Shown: one piece after another, positions 9,944 through 18,944 of the stretch
How the letters are laid out: the number at the start of each line of letters is the position of its first letter
Numbering within the stretch: position 1 is the stretch's first letter
Assembly (NCBI RefSeq): GCF_021278025.1
Contig: NZ_JAIBHJ010000004.1
Coordinates: forward strand, 62,001 to 126,000
DNA from: Motilimonas sp. E26
Lineage (GTDB): Bacteria; Pseudomonadota; Gammaproteobacteria; Enterobacterales; CBDFNC01
DNA length: 64,000 bases
Direction of reading: 5' to 3'
Program-made: the position numbers and the translations under genes
The notes under the pieces: model-generated
What the model saw: the letters and a program-made list of their open reading frames with translations, nothing else
Told to the model about the DNA's origin: nothing
Database searches by the model: none

Positions 9944-9959
9944 TGGCCTGAAAATTGCT
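9944..9959 (+). promoter_or_regulatory. Sigma-54 promoter of the fliE operon
   Basis: The element reads TGGCCT-GAAAA-TTGCT. The -12 box is perfect and four of six positions match at -24, with correct spacing. It lies directly after the flrC terminator and 70 bases before fliE, where FlrC-dependent class III promoters are expected in polar flagellates. Confidence 0.8.
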
Positions 9960-10028
9960 ATTACTAATATAACGACAGGCCGAACAGGGCTTAGTCAACA
10001 ATTTGACAGGCATATTACAGAGGTCAAT

Positions 10029-10352
10029 ATGAATATTTCAGATACATCATCTCTTTTCAATGAAATGCAAGCCTTATCCGTTCAAGCTAAAGGTTTAGAG
10101 TCGCAACTCCCCGCTACCCAGTCCGCACAAGGGGACTTCTCACAACTTCTGAAACAAGCTATCGACAATGTAAATGGCTTACAGCAGAATACAAGTGAGT
10201 TACGAAACCGCTTTGAGATGGGGGATCGTGACGTAAGTTTAGGCGATGTTATGATTGCTGCCAGTAAATCCAGTGTTGCCTTTGAAGCAACGGTACAAGT
10301 GCGTAATAAGATGGTTGAAGCATATAAAGACATCATGAGTATGCCAGTGTAG
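10029..10352 (+). CDS. fliE: Flagellar rod adapter protein FliE
   Basis: The 107-residue protein is the usual length for FliE, which joins the MS-ring to the proximal rod. It has the conserved C-terminal block (SVAFEATVQVRNKMVEAYKD). An AGAGG site lies 5 bases before the ATG. It is the first gene of the basal body and export operon. Its last 57 bases, together with the start of fliF, are repeated in degraded form directly downstream. Confidence 0.95.
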   Translation: MNISDTSSLFNEMQALSVQAKGLESQLPATQSAQGDFSQLLKQAIDNVNGLQQNTSELRNRFEMGDRDVSLGDVMIAASKSSVAFEATVQVRNKMVEAYKDIMSMPV

Positions 10353-10480
10353 CCAAGCATTATTTAAGTGACTGAAGTAAAGTTAATACAAGTGCGTAAC
10401 AAGATGGTTGAAGCGTATTATAAAAAATCATGAGTATGCCAGTGTAGTAAGGAATCATTTAAGTGGCTGAAGCAAATCAA
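10294..10480 (+). repeat. Degenerate tandem duplication over the fliE-fliF junction
   Basis: Two head-to-tail copies of about 93-95 bases are visible. Copy 1 starts at 10294 and holds the 3' end of fliE plus a fliF-like start (GTG at 10368). Copy 2 starts at 10387 and holds a fliE-like tail, broken by a 2-base insertion, and the true fliF start (GTG at 10463). The GAGTATGCCAGTGTAG block is identical in both. Only copy 1 carries the intact fliE end and only copy 2 has a good fliF ribosome binding site (AAGGA at 10449-10453). Confidence 0.85.
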
Positions 10481-12178
10481 AATACAGACTTAATGGTAGG
10501 TGGTGATAGCACCGCGATGAGTCAAACAGATCAACTTGAGCAAGGCGAGCAAAAAAGTTCGCCTCTGGCAATGCTCGGAAATGTTGACGTATTGCGTCAA
10601 GTCACCATTATCATCGGTCTTGCTATTGTTTTAGCTATCGTGGTTATTTTGTGGCTGTGGGGTAAAGCGCCCGACTATCGCCCCTTAGGTAGCTTCCAAA
10701 CTGAACAGTTAATTACCACCCTTGACTTTTTAGACCAAGAAAAAATCCCTTACCAGCTAGAAGGCAACACTATTTTAGTGGTGGCTGAAGATTATCAACA
10801 AATTAAGTTGCGAATGACGCGAAACGGCGTTGCTCCAGTTGATGAAAAAGGCGATGAAATCTTAATGCAAGACATGGGCTTTGGCGTCAGCCAGCGCCTT
10901 GAAAGTGAACGCTTGAAATTAAGCAGAGAGCGTCAGTTAGCCCTTGCTATTCAAGCCATGAAAAATGTACAAAAAGCGCAAGTACTGCTGGCCATTCCAA
11001 AAGAAAATGTGTTTACCCGCCGTGAACAAAAAGCCAGTGCAACAGTGGTGTTGACCGTTAGTCGCGCAGACAGCTTAACGCAAGAAGAAGTGGACTCCAT
11101 TGTCGATATGGTTTCGTCCGCGGTGCAAAACCTTGAGCCCTCTCGTGTCACGGTCACCGATCAGCGTGGTCGATTACTCAATTCGGGGAGTCAAGATCCG
11201 TTAGCGGCGAAAAGCCGTAAAGAATTTGAGCTAGAGCGTAAACGCGAAGAAGAATACAGAAACAAAATTGACTCAATTTTAATTCCAGTGGTCGGGTTTG
11301 ATAACTATACCGCGGAAGTTGATGTGACTATGGACTTTACCGCAGTAGAGCAAACTCAGAAACGTTATAACCCCGACTTACCGGCATTGCGCAGTGAGAT
11401 GACCGTCGAAAACTCTACCATTGGCGGTGACGGTGCAGATGTGCCGGGGGCATTAACCAATCAGCCGCCAATGGACGCCAATATTCCTGAAGATGCAACA
11501 GGTGGCAATGGTGGAGGCGCGCCAGGGAGCAGTCACAAAGAAGCCACCCGAAACTATGAGTTAGACACAACCATTAGTCACTCACGTCAACAAAGTGGTT
11601 TTGTACGTCGTCTCACCGTGTCAGTTGCTGTTGACTATCAAACTGAAGCTGGAGCTGAGGGCGCGGTAACACGCGTGCCAAGAACCCAAGAACAGCTAGC
11701 CAGTATTCGTCGCCTATTACAAGGTGGTTTAGGGTTCGATGTGAATCGCGGTGACATTTTAGAAGTGGTGACAGTGCCGTTCAATCGTCCTGAATTGGAC
11801 AATATCGAGCCACCTCCATTTTGGCAGTCTGATCAGTTTTATCAAATGTTGCGCTTCGGCGGCTCAATGCTGGTTATTTTAATAGTGGTATTTGCCATTA
11901 TCAGACCTATGCTTAAGAAATTGCTTTACCCTGAATCGGTAGATAAAGAAGAGTTTGAAATGGGTGGTGCAGTGGGATCTTTGTCGGGAGATGATGACCT
12001 ACGACTTGTTGCCGCAGACTCAGGTGATGAGTTAGATTTTGGCATAAAAGATGGCCACTTCAATTTACCTGATTTACACAAAGACGAAGATTTAGTGAAA
12101 GCGGTTCGGGCGTTAGTGGCCAATGAACCTGATCTTTCAGCTCAAGTAATTAAAGATTGGTTGAATTCTGATGCCTGA
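10463..12178 (+). CDS. fliF: Flagellar MS-ring protein FliF
   Basis: The 571-residue protein has a membrane helix at about residues 48-68 and a second near 460-480. Ring-building motifs lie between them, and a short acidic C-terminal tail binds FliG. FliF forms the inner-membrane MS-ring on which the C-ring and export gate assemble. A glycine/asparagine-rich insert near residues 320-355 corresponds to the variable beta-collar loop. Translation starts at a GTG behind AAGGA, in the second copy of the duplicated junction. Its stop overlaps fliG by 8 bases. Confidence 0.96.
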   Translation: MAEANQNTDLMVGGDSTAMSQTDQLEQGEQKSSPLAMLGNVDVLRQVTIIIGLAIVLAIVVILWLWGKAPDYRPLGSFQTEQLITTLDFLDQEKIPYQLEGNTILVVAEDYQQIKLRMTRNGVAPVDEKGDEILMQDMGFGVSQRLESERLKLSRERQLALAIQAMKNVQKAQVLLAIPKENVFTRREQKASATVVLTVSRADSLTQEEVDSIVDMVSSAVQNLEPSRVTVTDQRGRLLNSGSQDPLAAKSRKEFELERKREEEYRNKIDSILIPVVGFDNYTAEVDVTMDFTAVEQTQKRYNPDLPALRSEMTVENSTIGGDGADVPGALTNQPPMDANIPEDATGGNGGGAPGSSHKEATRNYELDTTISHSRQQSGFVRRLTVSVAVDYQTEAGAEGAVTRVPRTQEQLASIRRLLQGGLGFDVNRGDILEVVTVPFNRPELDNIEPPPFWQSDQFYQMLRFGGSMLVILIVVFAIIRPMLKKLLYPESVDKEEFEMGGAVGSLSGDDDLRLVAADSGDELDFGIKDGHFNLPDLHKDEDLVKAVRALVANEPDLSAQVIKDWLNSDA

Positions 12179-13205
12179 TGAAAAAAAAGAACCCGAAAAA
12201 TTTGATATTGCGAATTTAGCTGGCGTAGAGAAATCAGCCATTTTAATGCTGAGTTTAACCGAAGAAGACGCCGCGCAAATTTTTCGTCATTTAGAGCCCA
12301 AACAAGTGCAACGTTTAGGTATGGCGATGGCGTCAATGCAAGATTTTTCGCAAGAAAAAGTCACCGCCGTACACCGTAGTTTTCTCGAAGATATTCAAAA
12401 ATTCACCAACATTGGTATTGGCAGTGAAGACTTTGTACGTAATGCTTTAACCCAAGCCTTAGGTGAAGATAAAGCGGGTAATCTCGTTGATCAAATTGTT
12501 ATGGGCAGTGGTGCGCGCGGTTTAGACTCCCTCAAGTGGATGGATGCTCGTCAAGTGGCCAGTATCATTCAAAACGAGCACCCGCAAATTCAAACCATCG
12601 TTTTATCTTACTTAGAGCCAGAGCAATCATCCGAGATCATGAGTCAGTTCCCTGAGCGCGTTCGCCTCGACTTGATGATGCGGATTGCTAACCTTGAAGA
12701 GGTTCAGCCCGCGGCACTGCAAGAGCTCAATGAGATCATGGAAAAACAGTTTGCCGGTCAAGCTGGTGCACAAGCGGCGAAAATGGGTGGCCTGAAAGCC
12801 GCAGCCAATATTATGAACTACTTGGATACCAGTATTGAGGGCCCATTAATGGACTCTATTCGCGAGTCTGACGAAGAAATGAGCCAACAAATTCAAGACT
12901 TGATGTTTGTATTTGATAACTTAATTGATGTCGATGATCGCGGTATACAAGCACTATTACGTGACGTCGCCCAAGACGTTCTGCAGCGTGCCCTTAAAGG
13001 TGCGGATGATCAGCTGAAAGAGAAAATCATGCGCAATATGTCCAAACGTGCTGCCGAAATGTTGGCTGATGATCTAGAAGCGATGGGGCCGGTGCGCGTC
13101 AGTGAAGTAGAATCGGCGCAGAAAGAGATTCTTTCTATTGCAAGACGTTTAGCTGACTCGGGTGAAATTATGCTCGGTGGTGGCGGTGGGGATGAATTCT
13201 TATAA
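12171..13205 (+). CDS. fliG: Flagellar motor switch protein FliG
   Basis: The 344-residue protein has the three FliG domains: an N-terminal FliF-binding part (GVEKSAILMLSLTEEDAAQI region), the middle domain with the EHPQ motif (QNEHPQIQTIVLSYL), and the C-terminal charged torque helix (VDDRGIQALLRDV region). It converts ion flow through the stator into rotation. It overlaps fliF by 8 bases and shares its last base with the fliH start. Confidence 0.97.
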   Translation: MPDEKKEPEKFDIANLAGVEKSAILMLSLTEEDAAQIFRHLEPKQVQRLGMAMASMQDFSQEKVTAVHRSFLEDIQKFTNIGIGSEDFVRNALTQALGEDKAGNLVDQIVMGSGARGLDSLKWMDARQVASIIQNEHPQIQTIVLSYLEPEQSSEIMSQFPERVRLDLMMRIANLEEVQPAALQELNEIMEKQFAGQAGAQAAKMGGLKAAANIMNYLDTSIEGPLMDSIRESDEEMSQQIQDLMFVFDNLIDVDDRGIQALLRDVAQDVLQRALKGADDQLKEKIMRNMSKRAAEMLADDLEAMGPVRVSEVESAQKEILSIARRLADSGEIMLGGGGGDEFL

Positions 13206-14182
13206 TGCCTCATTCACCAGAGCACGACAGTAAGCCAGAACTTTGGCAAATACCTGAGGTAGAAGAGCCTGTTAAGCGCACCGATACTAATGCCCTTAAT
13301 ATGCCTCCTGATTGGTTTCATCGAGAGGTAGAAGAAGAAATTGAAGAACTTCCCCCTGAGCCTCCCTCCCTCGAAGAAATAGAAGCTATCCGTGAAGACG
13401 CTTACCAAGAAGGGTTTGAGCAAGGACGAGAAGCTGGATTTGAACAAGGTGAAGCGCAAGGAAAAGCCGAAGGCTTAGCGAAAGGGCACGCTGAAGGCTT
13501 AGCGCAAGGTATCGCCGAAGGTTTAGCACAGGGCGCGGATGAAATCGCAAAACAATCCGCTATTTGGGCTAAGCTAACACAAGATTTATGTCAGCCCGTT
13601 GCTCATTTAGATCAAGAAGTAGAGCAGCAGCTAGTGAATTTAGTACTGCAGCTAACACAACACATTGTTAAAACTGAAGTAACTACCAATCCAAAAGTGA
13701 TACTTGGGGCATTGAAGCAAGCCATAGACGTGCTGCCTTTTGCCACTCAAACGGCGAAGTTGCACTTCCACCCTGATGATATTGCCATGATTGAAACGGT
13801 ATATAGTGCGCAAGAGTGTGAAAAACGTGGCTGGAGCTTAATTGCCGAGCCTAGTTTACAGCGCGGCGATTGCCAGGTTAAAACGGAATTATCCAGTGTC
13901 GATTACCCGTTAGAAATGCGAATAAACCAAGTATTAAAACAGTTTTTAACGCAAAATAATGCACATATACAACAAGCCTTAGGGGATGCCGAGAAAGAAG
14001 TACAGGAGATGCTGCCTGACCCGTTACCGGAGCCGGTTCATCGTGTGGTCCATGAACAGGAAAATACAGATGAAGTCACTTCGGTAGATAGTACAGAGTT
14101 ACCTCCTAATGCGCGCGAAAGCGTTGAAAATAATGACGACCCCAATACCATAACCGAGCCTCCTCATGACCCCGCTGGCTAG
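13205..14182 (+). CDS. fliH: Flagellar export ATPase regulator FliH
   Basis: The 325-residue protein has a proline/glutamate-rich N-terminus, a run of repeated GxxxG-type segments at about residues 70-110 that is typical of FliH, and a conserved C-terminal domain that binds FliI. The C-terminal 50 residues are acidic, asparagine-rich and probably disordered. FliH controls the FliI ATPase and links it to the C-ring. The gene overlaps fliI by 17 bases. Confidence 0.93.
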   Translation: MPHSPEHDSKPELWQIPEVEEPVKRTDTNALNMPPDWFHREVEEEIEELPPEPPSLEEIEAIREDAYQEGFEQGREAGFEQGEAQGKAEGLAKGHAEGLAQGIAEGLAQGADEIAKQSAIWAKLTQDLCQPVAHLDQEVEQQLVNLVLQLTQHIVKTEVTTNPKVILGALKQAIDVLPFATQTAKLHFHPDDIAMIETVYSAQECEKRGWSLIAEPSLQRGDCQVKTELSSVDYPLEMRINQVLKQFLTQNNAHIQQALGDAEKEVQEMLPDPLPEPVHRVVHEQENTDEVTSVDSTELPPNARESVENNDDPNTITEPPHDPAG

Positions 14183-15509
14183 TCGTTTATCCCATTATCA
14201 AGCTGCCCATTTATCACCTAAACCGGTTGCCGCCGGAAAATTGACGCGTGTAGTTGGGCTAACGTTAGAAGCCATTGGCTGTACCGCTCCTTTAGGTAGT
14301 TTGTGTCAAGTTGAAACGATGGAAGGGCTAATTGAAGCCGAAGTGGTTGGCTTCTCGGGTGACAAATTATTCCTAATGCCAAGCGAACGTTTATCCGGTG
14401 TGTTGCCTGGGGCGCGTGTGATCCCAATGAACGAGACGCAGGGGATCCCCGTTGGCATGGAGCTACTGGGTCGAGTGATTGATGGGGTGGGCAATCCGTT
14501 AGATGGTCTAGGCGACATTATGAGCCACGAACGAGTCAAATACGGTGCCGCGCGTATCAATCCCCTTGCCAGAGATCCTATCCGCCATCCTATGGACGTA
14601 GGTGTTCGTGCCATTAACGCTATGATTACTGTGGGTAAAGGTCAGCGTATGGGGCTTTTTGCTGGATCTGGTGTAGGTAAAAGTGTGTTGCTTGGCATGA
14701 TGACACGAGGCAGCAGTGCCGATGTAGTGGTGGTAGGCTTGATTGGTGAACGTGGCCGTGAAGTAAAAGAATTTATAGATGATATTTTAGGTGAAGATGG
14801 GCGCGCGCGGGCGGTGGTTATTGCTGCACCGGCCGATGCATCACCGTTGATGCGATTAAAAGGTTGTGAAACCGCGTTGACCGTGGCGGAATATTTTCGC
14901 GATCAAGGGTTAAGTGTCTTGCTTCTGATGGACTCTTTAACCCGTTTTGCGCAAGCGCAACGTGAAATAGCATTAGCTATTGGTGAGCCGCCTGCTACCA
15001 AAGGTTATCCGCCTTCGGTATTTGCTAAGTTACCAGCTTTGGTAGAAAGAGCGGGTAACGGCAGTGGCGGACAAGGCTCGATCACGGCATTTTTCACCGT
15101 GTTAACGGAAGGGGATGATTTACAAGATCCGATTGCCGATGCTGCACGGGCCATTTTGGATGGCCACATAGTGCTTGCTCGTGAGCTAGCCGATGCGGGA
15201 CACTTCCCTGCCATTGATGTCGCAAAATCGATTAGTCGGGTTATGCCAATGGTGACAAGTGATGAGCATCAAATGCTGGCGCGAGCCATTAAGCAAGCTT
15301 ATTCGCTATATCAAGAAAATAAAGATTTAATCACTATCGGCGCCTACTCGAGAGGCAGTGACCCGCGTATTGATCAAGCGATGAAAATTAAGCCAAGATT
15401 GGATCACTTTTTGCAACAGCCAATGAAAGAGTCTGTTACTTATGAGAACAGCTTGAGTCAGTTAGCTGGATTGGCGCAAGAATTTGTCAACAGTGGTCAA
15501 CAGCGTTAA
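14166..15509 (+). CDS. fliI: Flagellum-specific export ATPase FliI
   Basis: The 447-residue protein is related to the F1 ATPase beta subunit. Walker A is [11 protein letters not shown], Walker B is in [18 protein letters not shown], and a [15 protein letters not shown] block marks the type III export ATPase family. It energises substrate unfolding and entry at the flagellar export gate. The ATG lies inside the end of fliH in another frame. Confidence 0.97.
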   Translation: MTPLASRLSHYQAAHLSPKPVAAGKLTRVVGLTLEAIGCTAPLGSLCQVETMEGLIEAEVVGFSGDKLFLMPSERLSGVLPGARVIPMNETQGIPVGMELLGRVIDGVGNPLDGLGDIMSHERVKYGAARINPLARDPIRHPMDVGVRAINAMITVGKGQRMGLFAGSGVGKSVLLGMMTRGSSADVVVVGLIGERGREVKEFIDDILGEDGRARAVVIAAPADASPLMRLKGCETALTVAEYFRDQGLSVLLLMDSLTRFAQAQREIALAIGEPPATKGYPPSVFAKLPALVERAGNGSGGQGSITAFFTVLTEGDDLQDPIADAARAILDGHIVLARELADAGHFPAIDVAKSISRVMPMVTSDEHQMLARAIKQAYSLYQENKDLITIGAYSRGSDPRIDQAMKIKPRLDHFLQQPMKESVTYENSLSQLAGLAQEFVNSGQQR

Positions 15510-15567
15510 TAGTTTGCGTCATTGTTAGCAGGCAACGGGTTATTAAGTTGTAAAGGGTGATATTGAT

Positions 15568-16014
15568 ATGTCGGATAAAGCATTGCACTTGGTTCTAGAG
15601 CAACACATAAAGCACGAACAACAAGCCGCGCAAGAAATGGTACAAGCCCAGCAACAACTTATTGAGTTTCGCCAGCAGTTCGCTAACTTGCAAAATTACC
15701 GCAATCAATACGTTCAACAAATGCATGACAAAGGTGCAGCGGGCTTGTATGCCGATAGCTTTACTTACTATCAAAAATTTATTGTTAAATTAGAAAATGC
15801 GATGCAGCAACAGCAACAGGCCTTGCCACAGGTGATGCATCAAGTTGACGTAAAAAAACGCAACTGGGTGCAAGTGCAAAGTCAGCGTAAAGCAGTTGAA
15901 TCTTTACTGGCTAAACGTAAGCAAGTAGCACAACGAAAAGCGGATAAGCAAGAGCAAAAAATGCTCGATGAATTTTCAAACTTTCAGTACTTTCAAAAGC
16001 ACTCATCTCGTTAG
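15568..16014 (+). CDS. fliJ: Flagellar export chaperone FliJ
   Basis: The 148-residue protein is almost entirely charged and glutamine-rich helix, as expected for the two-helix coiled coil of FliJ, which sits in the FliI ring and escorts export chaperones. Its length matches the family. Identification rests on this composition and on the invariant place between fliI and fliK. Confidence 0.9.
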   Translation: MSDKALHLVLEQHIKHEQQAAQEMVQAQQQLIEFRQQFANLQNYRNQYVQQMHDKGAAGLYADSFTYYQKFIVKLENAMQQQQQALPQVMHQVDVKKRNWVQVQSQRKAVESLLAKRKQVAQRKADKQEQKMLDEFSNFQYFQKHSSR

Positions 16015-16023
16015 TAGTATCAT

Positions 16024-16039
16024 TGGATCGATTTTTGCT
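16024..16039 (+). promoter_or_regulatory. Candidate internal sigma-54 promoter before fliK
   Basis: TGGATC-GATTT-TTGCT has a perfect -12 box, four of six matches at -24 and correct spacing. It lies 72 bases before fliK in the 96-base gap after fliJ. It could start a separate fliK-flhB transcript. It is weaker than the fliE and flrB elements. Confidence 0.45.
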
Positions 16040-16072
16040 TCAGTAATTTAACAGTCGCCTATGTTGGCTTTT

Positions 16073-16088
16073 CGGCAAGTGTTTGCCG
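16073..16088 (+). other. Hairpin in the fliJ-fliK gap
   Basis: CGGCAA (16073-16078) pairs with TTGCCG (16083-16088) around a four-base loop, GTGT. No T-run follows, so it is unlikely to terminate. It would lie in the leader of any transcript started at the candidate promoter just upstream. Confidence 0.4.
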
Positions 16089-16110
16089 CTCAATAATACG
16101 GATGTAACGT

Positions 16111-18327
16111 ATGATGCAATCAGTTCAATCTCAGTTAAATAATGTCTCTGTATCGCAACCGAATGATTCTGCGGCGTTTATGGATCAAGAAGCTGACAGA
16201 CACATTGAATTTAAGCAAACCTATGAGGCTGCTAAAGCTAAGAAGGCGGAGCAACATGCTGATATTGAAAATGAGCAACAGGCAATACGTGCTAAGCAAG
16301 ATCAAGATATTCAGGCTGAAAAAGAGTTTGCAGATAAACAGAAAATAGAAGATGGCCAAAAAAAGGCTAATGAGTCGCTAACGGCGACAACTGACGGTAG
16401 CGAAAAGCAATCTGTAGCCTCTGACATAGGGCAAGATATCCTTGCTCAAATTAAGCAAGCAGAGCAACAGACCCCTAAGGCTCTGCGAGCTGATAGTACG
16501 GACTCTGCGGTTAAACCTGTGACCGCACTTAATTCTATCAGCCAAGCCTTAAAGCAAGCATTGCAACAGGAGTCTAATGAACAATCAGAAGAAGACTCAG
16601 CGTCGACCTATGAGTCATTGAATGATGCTCCTAGCCTAGCGAATTTGAGTGCAGATTCTTCTATTAGTAATGCTGAAGCATCACCTCATAGTAATGCTGA
16701 AGCATCACCTCAGTTTGAACAAGGCAAAATTAAAAGTACTGACAGCATTGAATCTTTACTCAATAAATTGACCTCTAAACTAGATGATGACGTTGTGGTG
16801 ACAGATCCGCACTCAGCGCTGAATCAATCAGAAATAAAAATAGCAAAGCAAGCTGCGCAAGAAACAGGCCCACTCGTTTCTGAAGAAGGGGTTAATCCGG
16901 AGACGGAGGAAGCGAAAGCTTTACAGCAGTTTGATACTCAGGCAGCTAAAGAAGCGGTTAATGTCGTAACTGAGGCAAAGGAGCAGTATGTTCAGTTAAG
17001 TCAACAGCGAGTAACGGCTGAGCAAAAAGAAAGTTCTGAAGGGGTTAAACCAATGGCGCAAGAAGCGGACGCTTTGGTATCAAAAAACATCCCAAAAGCG
17101 GATACTAGCGAACCCAACCAGCAGCAAGATACTCGAGTCGTTAGCCCAGCTCTGAACAACCAAGAGCCGAAGGCGGACGATACTGTTAGGCGTTCAGATA
17201 GCCATCAGGTACAAGGCGCAGAAACTAAGGCGACATTATTAGCCGAAAGTGAAGGTTATCAGGGAGCTAATTCTCAACTTAAGCCTTTAAATACACAGAC
17301 GACTAACATTGCTGAGACGGATGCGGTCGTAACAGATGTTGGAAAAGAAGCGGATAAATCCGTTGCAGTGGTTAATGCAGGCTTAGTGTCGTCGAAGGAA
17401 AAAGGCACCAATGTGACGACAGATGCGAAAGGGAATATTGTTGCAAATGCACCAGTAATCAATACTGAATCAGATGTGATGGCTAAGCGAACTGAATTTA
17501 AGCCAAGTGAGTTTGTTAATACACTGGACGCTAGCATGTCCGATAGCCAGGAAAAACCAGCTTCTTTGGGTGAGAAAGTTGAGCCAAATACAGCGAAGCT
17601 GCAAGCTAAAGAGCAGGTTAGTCAACTAGCTCAGCAGGAGCGTTTACTTAAAGAAAATCAGGCAATAGAATCATTTAAGAGCAATTTTAAAGAAGTTAAT
17701 ACAGACAGATATAATGCCCCTCAGCCAATGAATTTTGTACAACCGGCGGGCCAGTCAACAGCACCTGTAAGTCAAACATTTCAAGGTTTACATCATCACC
17801 AGCAACAACTAACCGCCGCGCAAAGTTTGAATAGTCAAGCTACGGCTAATATAAACGCTCAGCAAGCACAAACAACTAGCCAATTTGAATTGGGACAAAA
17901 GTTTGAGCTCGCTTCTCGTGAGGCGCCCACTATTATGCGTGAGCGGATCACCATGATGATGAATAAAGGGATAGGGCAGGCAGAAATACGCTTAGATCCA
18001 GCTGAGTTAGGCAGTATGCATGTCAAACTTTCGATGCAAAATGATCAGTTATCAGTCAGTATTCAAACGACGCAACCACAGAGTAAAGAGCTACTCGATC
18101 AGCATATGCCTCGGTTACGTGAAATGCTGACTCAACAGGGAATTAACCTAGGCGAAAGTCATGTAAGCCAACAGCAAAGTGGCTCACAACAAGGTGGTGA
18201 TTCCGCTCAAGGAAGTGGTTCAGGACAAGCCAGCACTGCTCAACAATCAAACATAGTTGAGGATTCACCGACCCAAACTGTGCGAAATTATGTGCAGTCA
18301 AACTCAGCAATCGATTTTTATGCTTAG
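16111..18327 (+). CDS. fliK: Flagellar hook-length control protein FliK
   Basis: The 738-residue protein has a very long, low-complexity N-terminal two thirds rich in Gln, Glu, Lys, Ala and Ser (the molecular-ruler part). The conserved C-terminal FliK domain contains IGQAEIRLDPAELGSMHVKL and LREMLTQQGINLGE, which contacts FlhB to switch export from hook to filament. A glutamine/serine/glycine tail follows. The N-terminal part diverges fast and includes a 24-base tandem repeat (16666-16713). The ruler is long for the family, which predicts a long hook if length scales as known in Salmonella. Confidence 0.93.
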   Translation: MMQSVQSQLNNVSVSQPNDSAAFMDQEADRHIEFKQTYEAAKAKKAEQHADIENEQQAIRAKQDQDIQAEKEFADKQKIEDGQKKANESLTATTDGSEKQSVASDIGQDILAQIKQAEQQTPKALRADSTDSAVKPVTALNSISQALKQALQQESNEQSEEDSASTYESLNDAPSLANLSADSSISNAEASPHSNAEASPQFEQGKIKSTDSIESLLNKLTSKLDDDVVVTDPHSALNQSEIKIAKQAAQETGPLVSEEGVNPETEEAKALQQFDTQAAKEAVNVVTEAKEQYVQLSQQRVTAEQKESSEGVKPMAQEADALVSKNIPKADTSEPNQQQDTRVVSPALNNQEPKADDTVRRSDSHQVQGAETKATLLAESEGYQGANSQLKPLNTQTTNIAETDAVVTDVGKEADKSVAVVNAGLVSSKEKGTNVTTDAKGNIVANAPVINTESDVMAKRTEFKPSEFVNTLDASMSDSQEKPASLGEKVEPNTAKLQAKEQVSQLAQQERLLKENQAIESFKSNFKEVNTDRYNAPQPMNFVQPAGQSTAPVSQTFQGLHHHQQQLTAAQSLNSQATANINAQQAQTTSQFELGQKFELASREAPTIMRERITMMMNKGIGQAEIRLDPAELGSMHVKLSMQNDQLSVSIQTTQPQSKELLDQHMPRLREMLTQQGINLGESHVSQQQSGSQQGGDSAQGSGSGQASTAQQSNIVEDSPTQTVRNYVQSNSAIDFYA
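16666..16713 (+). repeat. 24-base tandem repeat in fliK
   Basis: Two adjacent 24-base units (16666-16689 and 16690-16713) differ at one base and encode SNAEASPH and SNAEASPQ. The unit is a multiple of three, so gain or loss keeps the frame and changes ruler length by eight residues. Confidence 0.9.
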
Positions 18328-18394
18328 CCAAGCTATGGTCTAAAGCTATTGTTATGCAATAATTAAACTGATTTATTCTTTATGGACTGATGGT

Positions 18395-18919
18395 ATGGCT
18401 GACGAAGCAAATGAAAATCTGGAACTGAATGAAAAGAAAGGTGGCAAAGGTAAGTTAATTATTATCATTGTTGCAGTCGTGGTGTTACTCGCAGGCGGTG
18501 GTGGCGCTGCCTATTTTTTCTTAGCGGGTTCAGATGAAGCGGCTGCCACTGAAGGTAATGATTCGAAATCTACAGCCCCGAAGGTGGATGCCTCGACACT
18601 TAAAGCCATTTATGTTGGCATGCCTCGCGCCTTTGTTTTTAACGTGGCAGGTGATGGCAGAGATCGCTTGGTGCAAATCAAGGTGCAATTAATGGTGCGT
18701 GGGGTTGATAATGAGAACCTGACCAAAATGCATATTCCATTAATTGAAGGTACCTTGTTAAGTGTGTTTAGTGCCGCAACTGAAGAAGAATTACGCAGTG
18801 AGTCAGGTAAAAGTGAATTACGTAAAAAGTCCCTGCAAGAAGTTCAGAAAGCGATGAATGAAGTGGCCTCTGCGCCAACAGTGGAAGCCGTGTTATTTAC
18901 TGGTTTTGTATTGCAATAA
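18395..18919 (+). CDS. fliL: Flagellar basal-body-associated protein FliL
   Basis: The 174-residue protein has a short charged cytoplasmic N-terminus, one membrane helix (about residues 20-45, ending in a glycine-rich stretch) and a periplasmic domain with the stomatin-like FliL fold (VQIKVQLMVRG; LLSVFSAATEEELRSESG). FliL surrounds the stator and supports torque. It lies 26 bases before fliM. Confidence 0.94.
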   Translation: MADEANENLELNEKKGGKGKLIIIIVAVVVLLAGGGGAAYFFLAGSDEAAATEGNDSKSTAPKVDASTLKAIYVGMPRAFVFNVAGDGRDRLVQIKVQLMVRGVDNENLTKMHIPLIEGTLLSVFSAATEEELRSESGKSELRKKSLQEVQKAMNEVASAPTVEAVLFTGFVLQ

Positions 18920-18944
18920 TCCTTAAAGGTGTAATGGATTAATA

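Noticed and set aside
10353-10462. A possible frameshifted extra fliE or a small gene in the fliE-fliF gap
   Set aside because: The similarity is explained by the decayed tandem duplication; the 21-residue frame has no good ribosome site.
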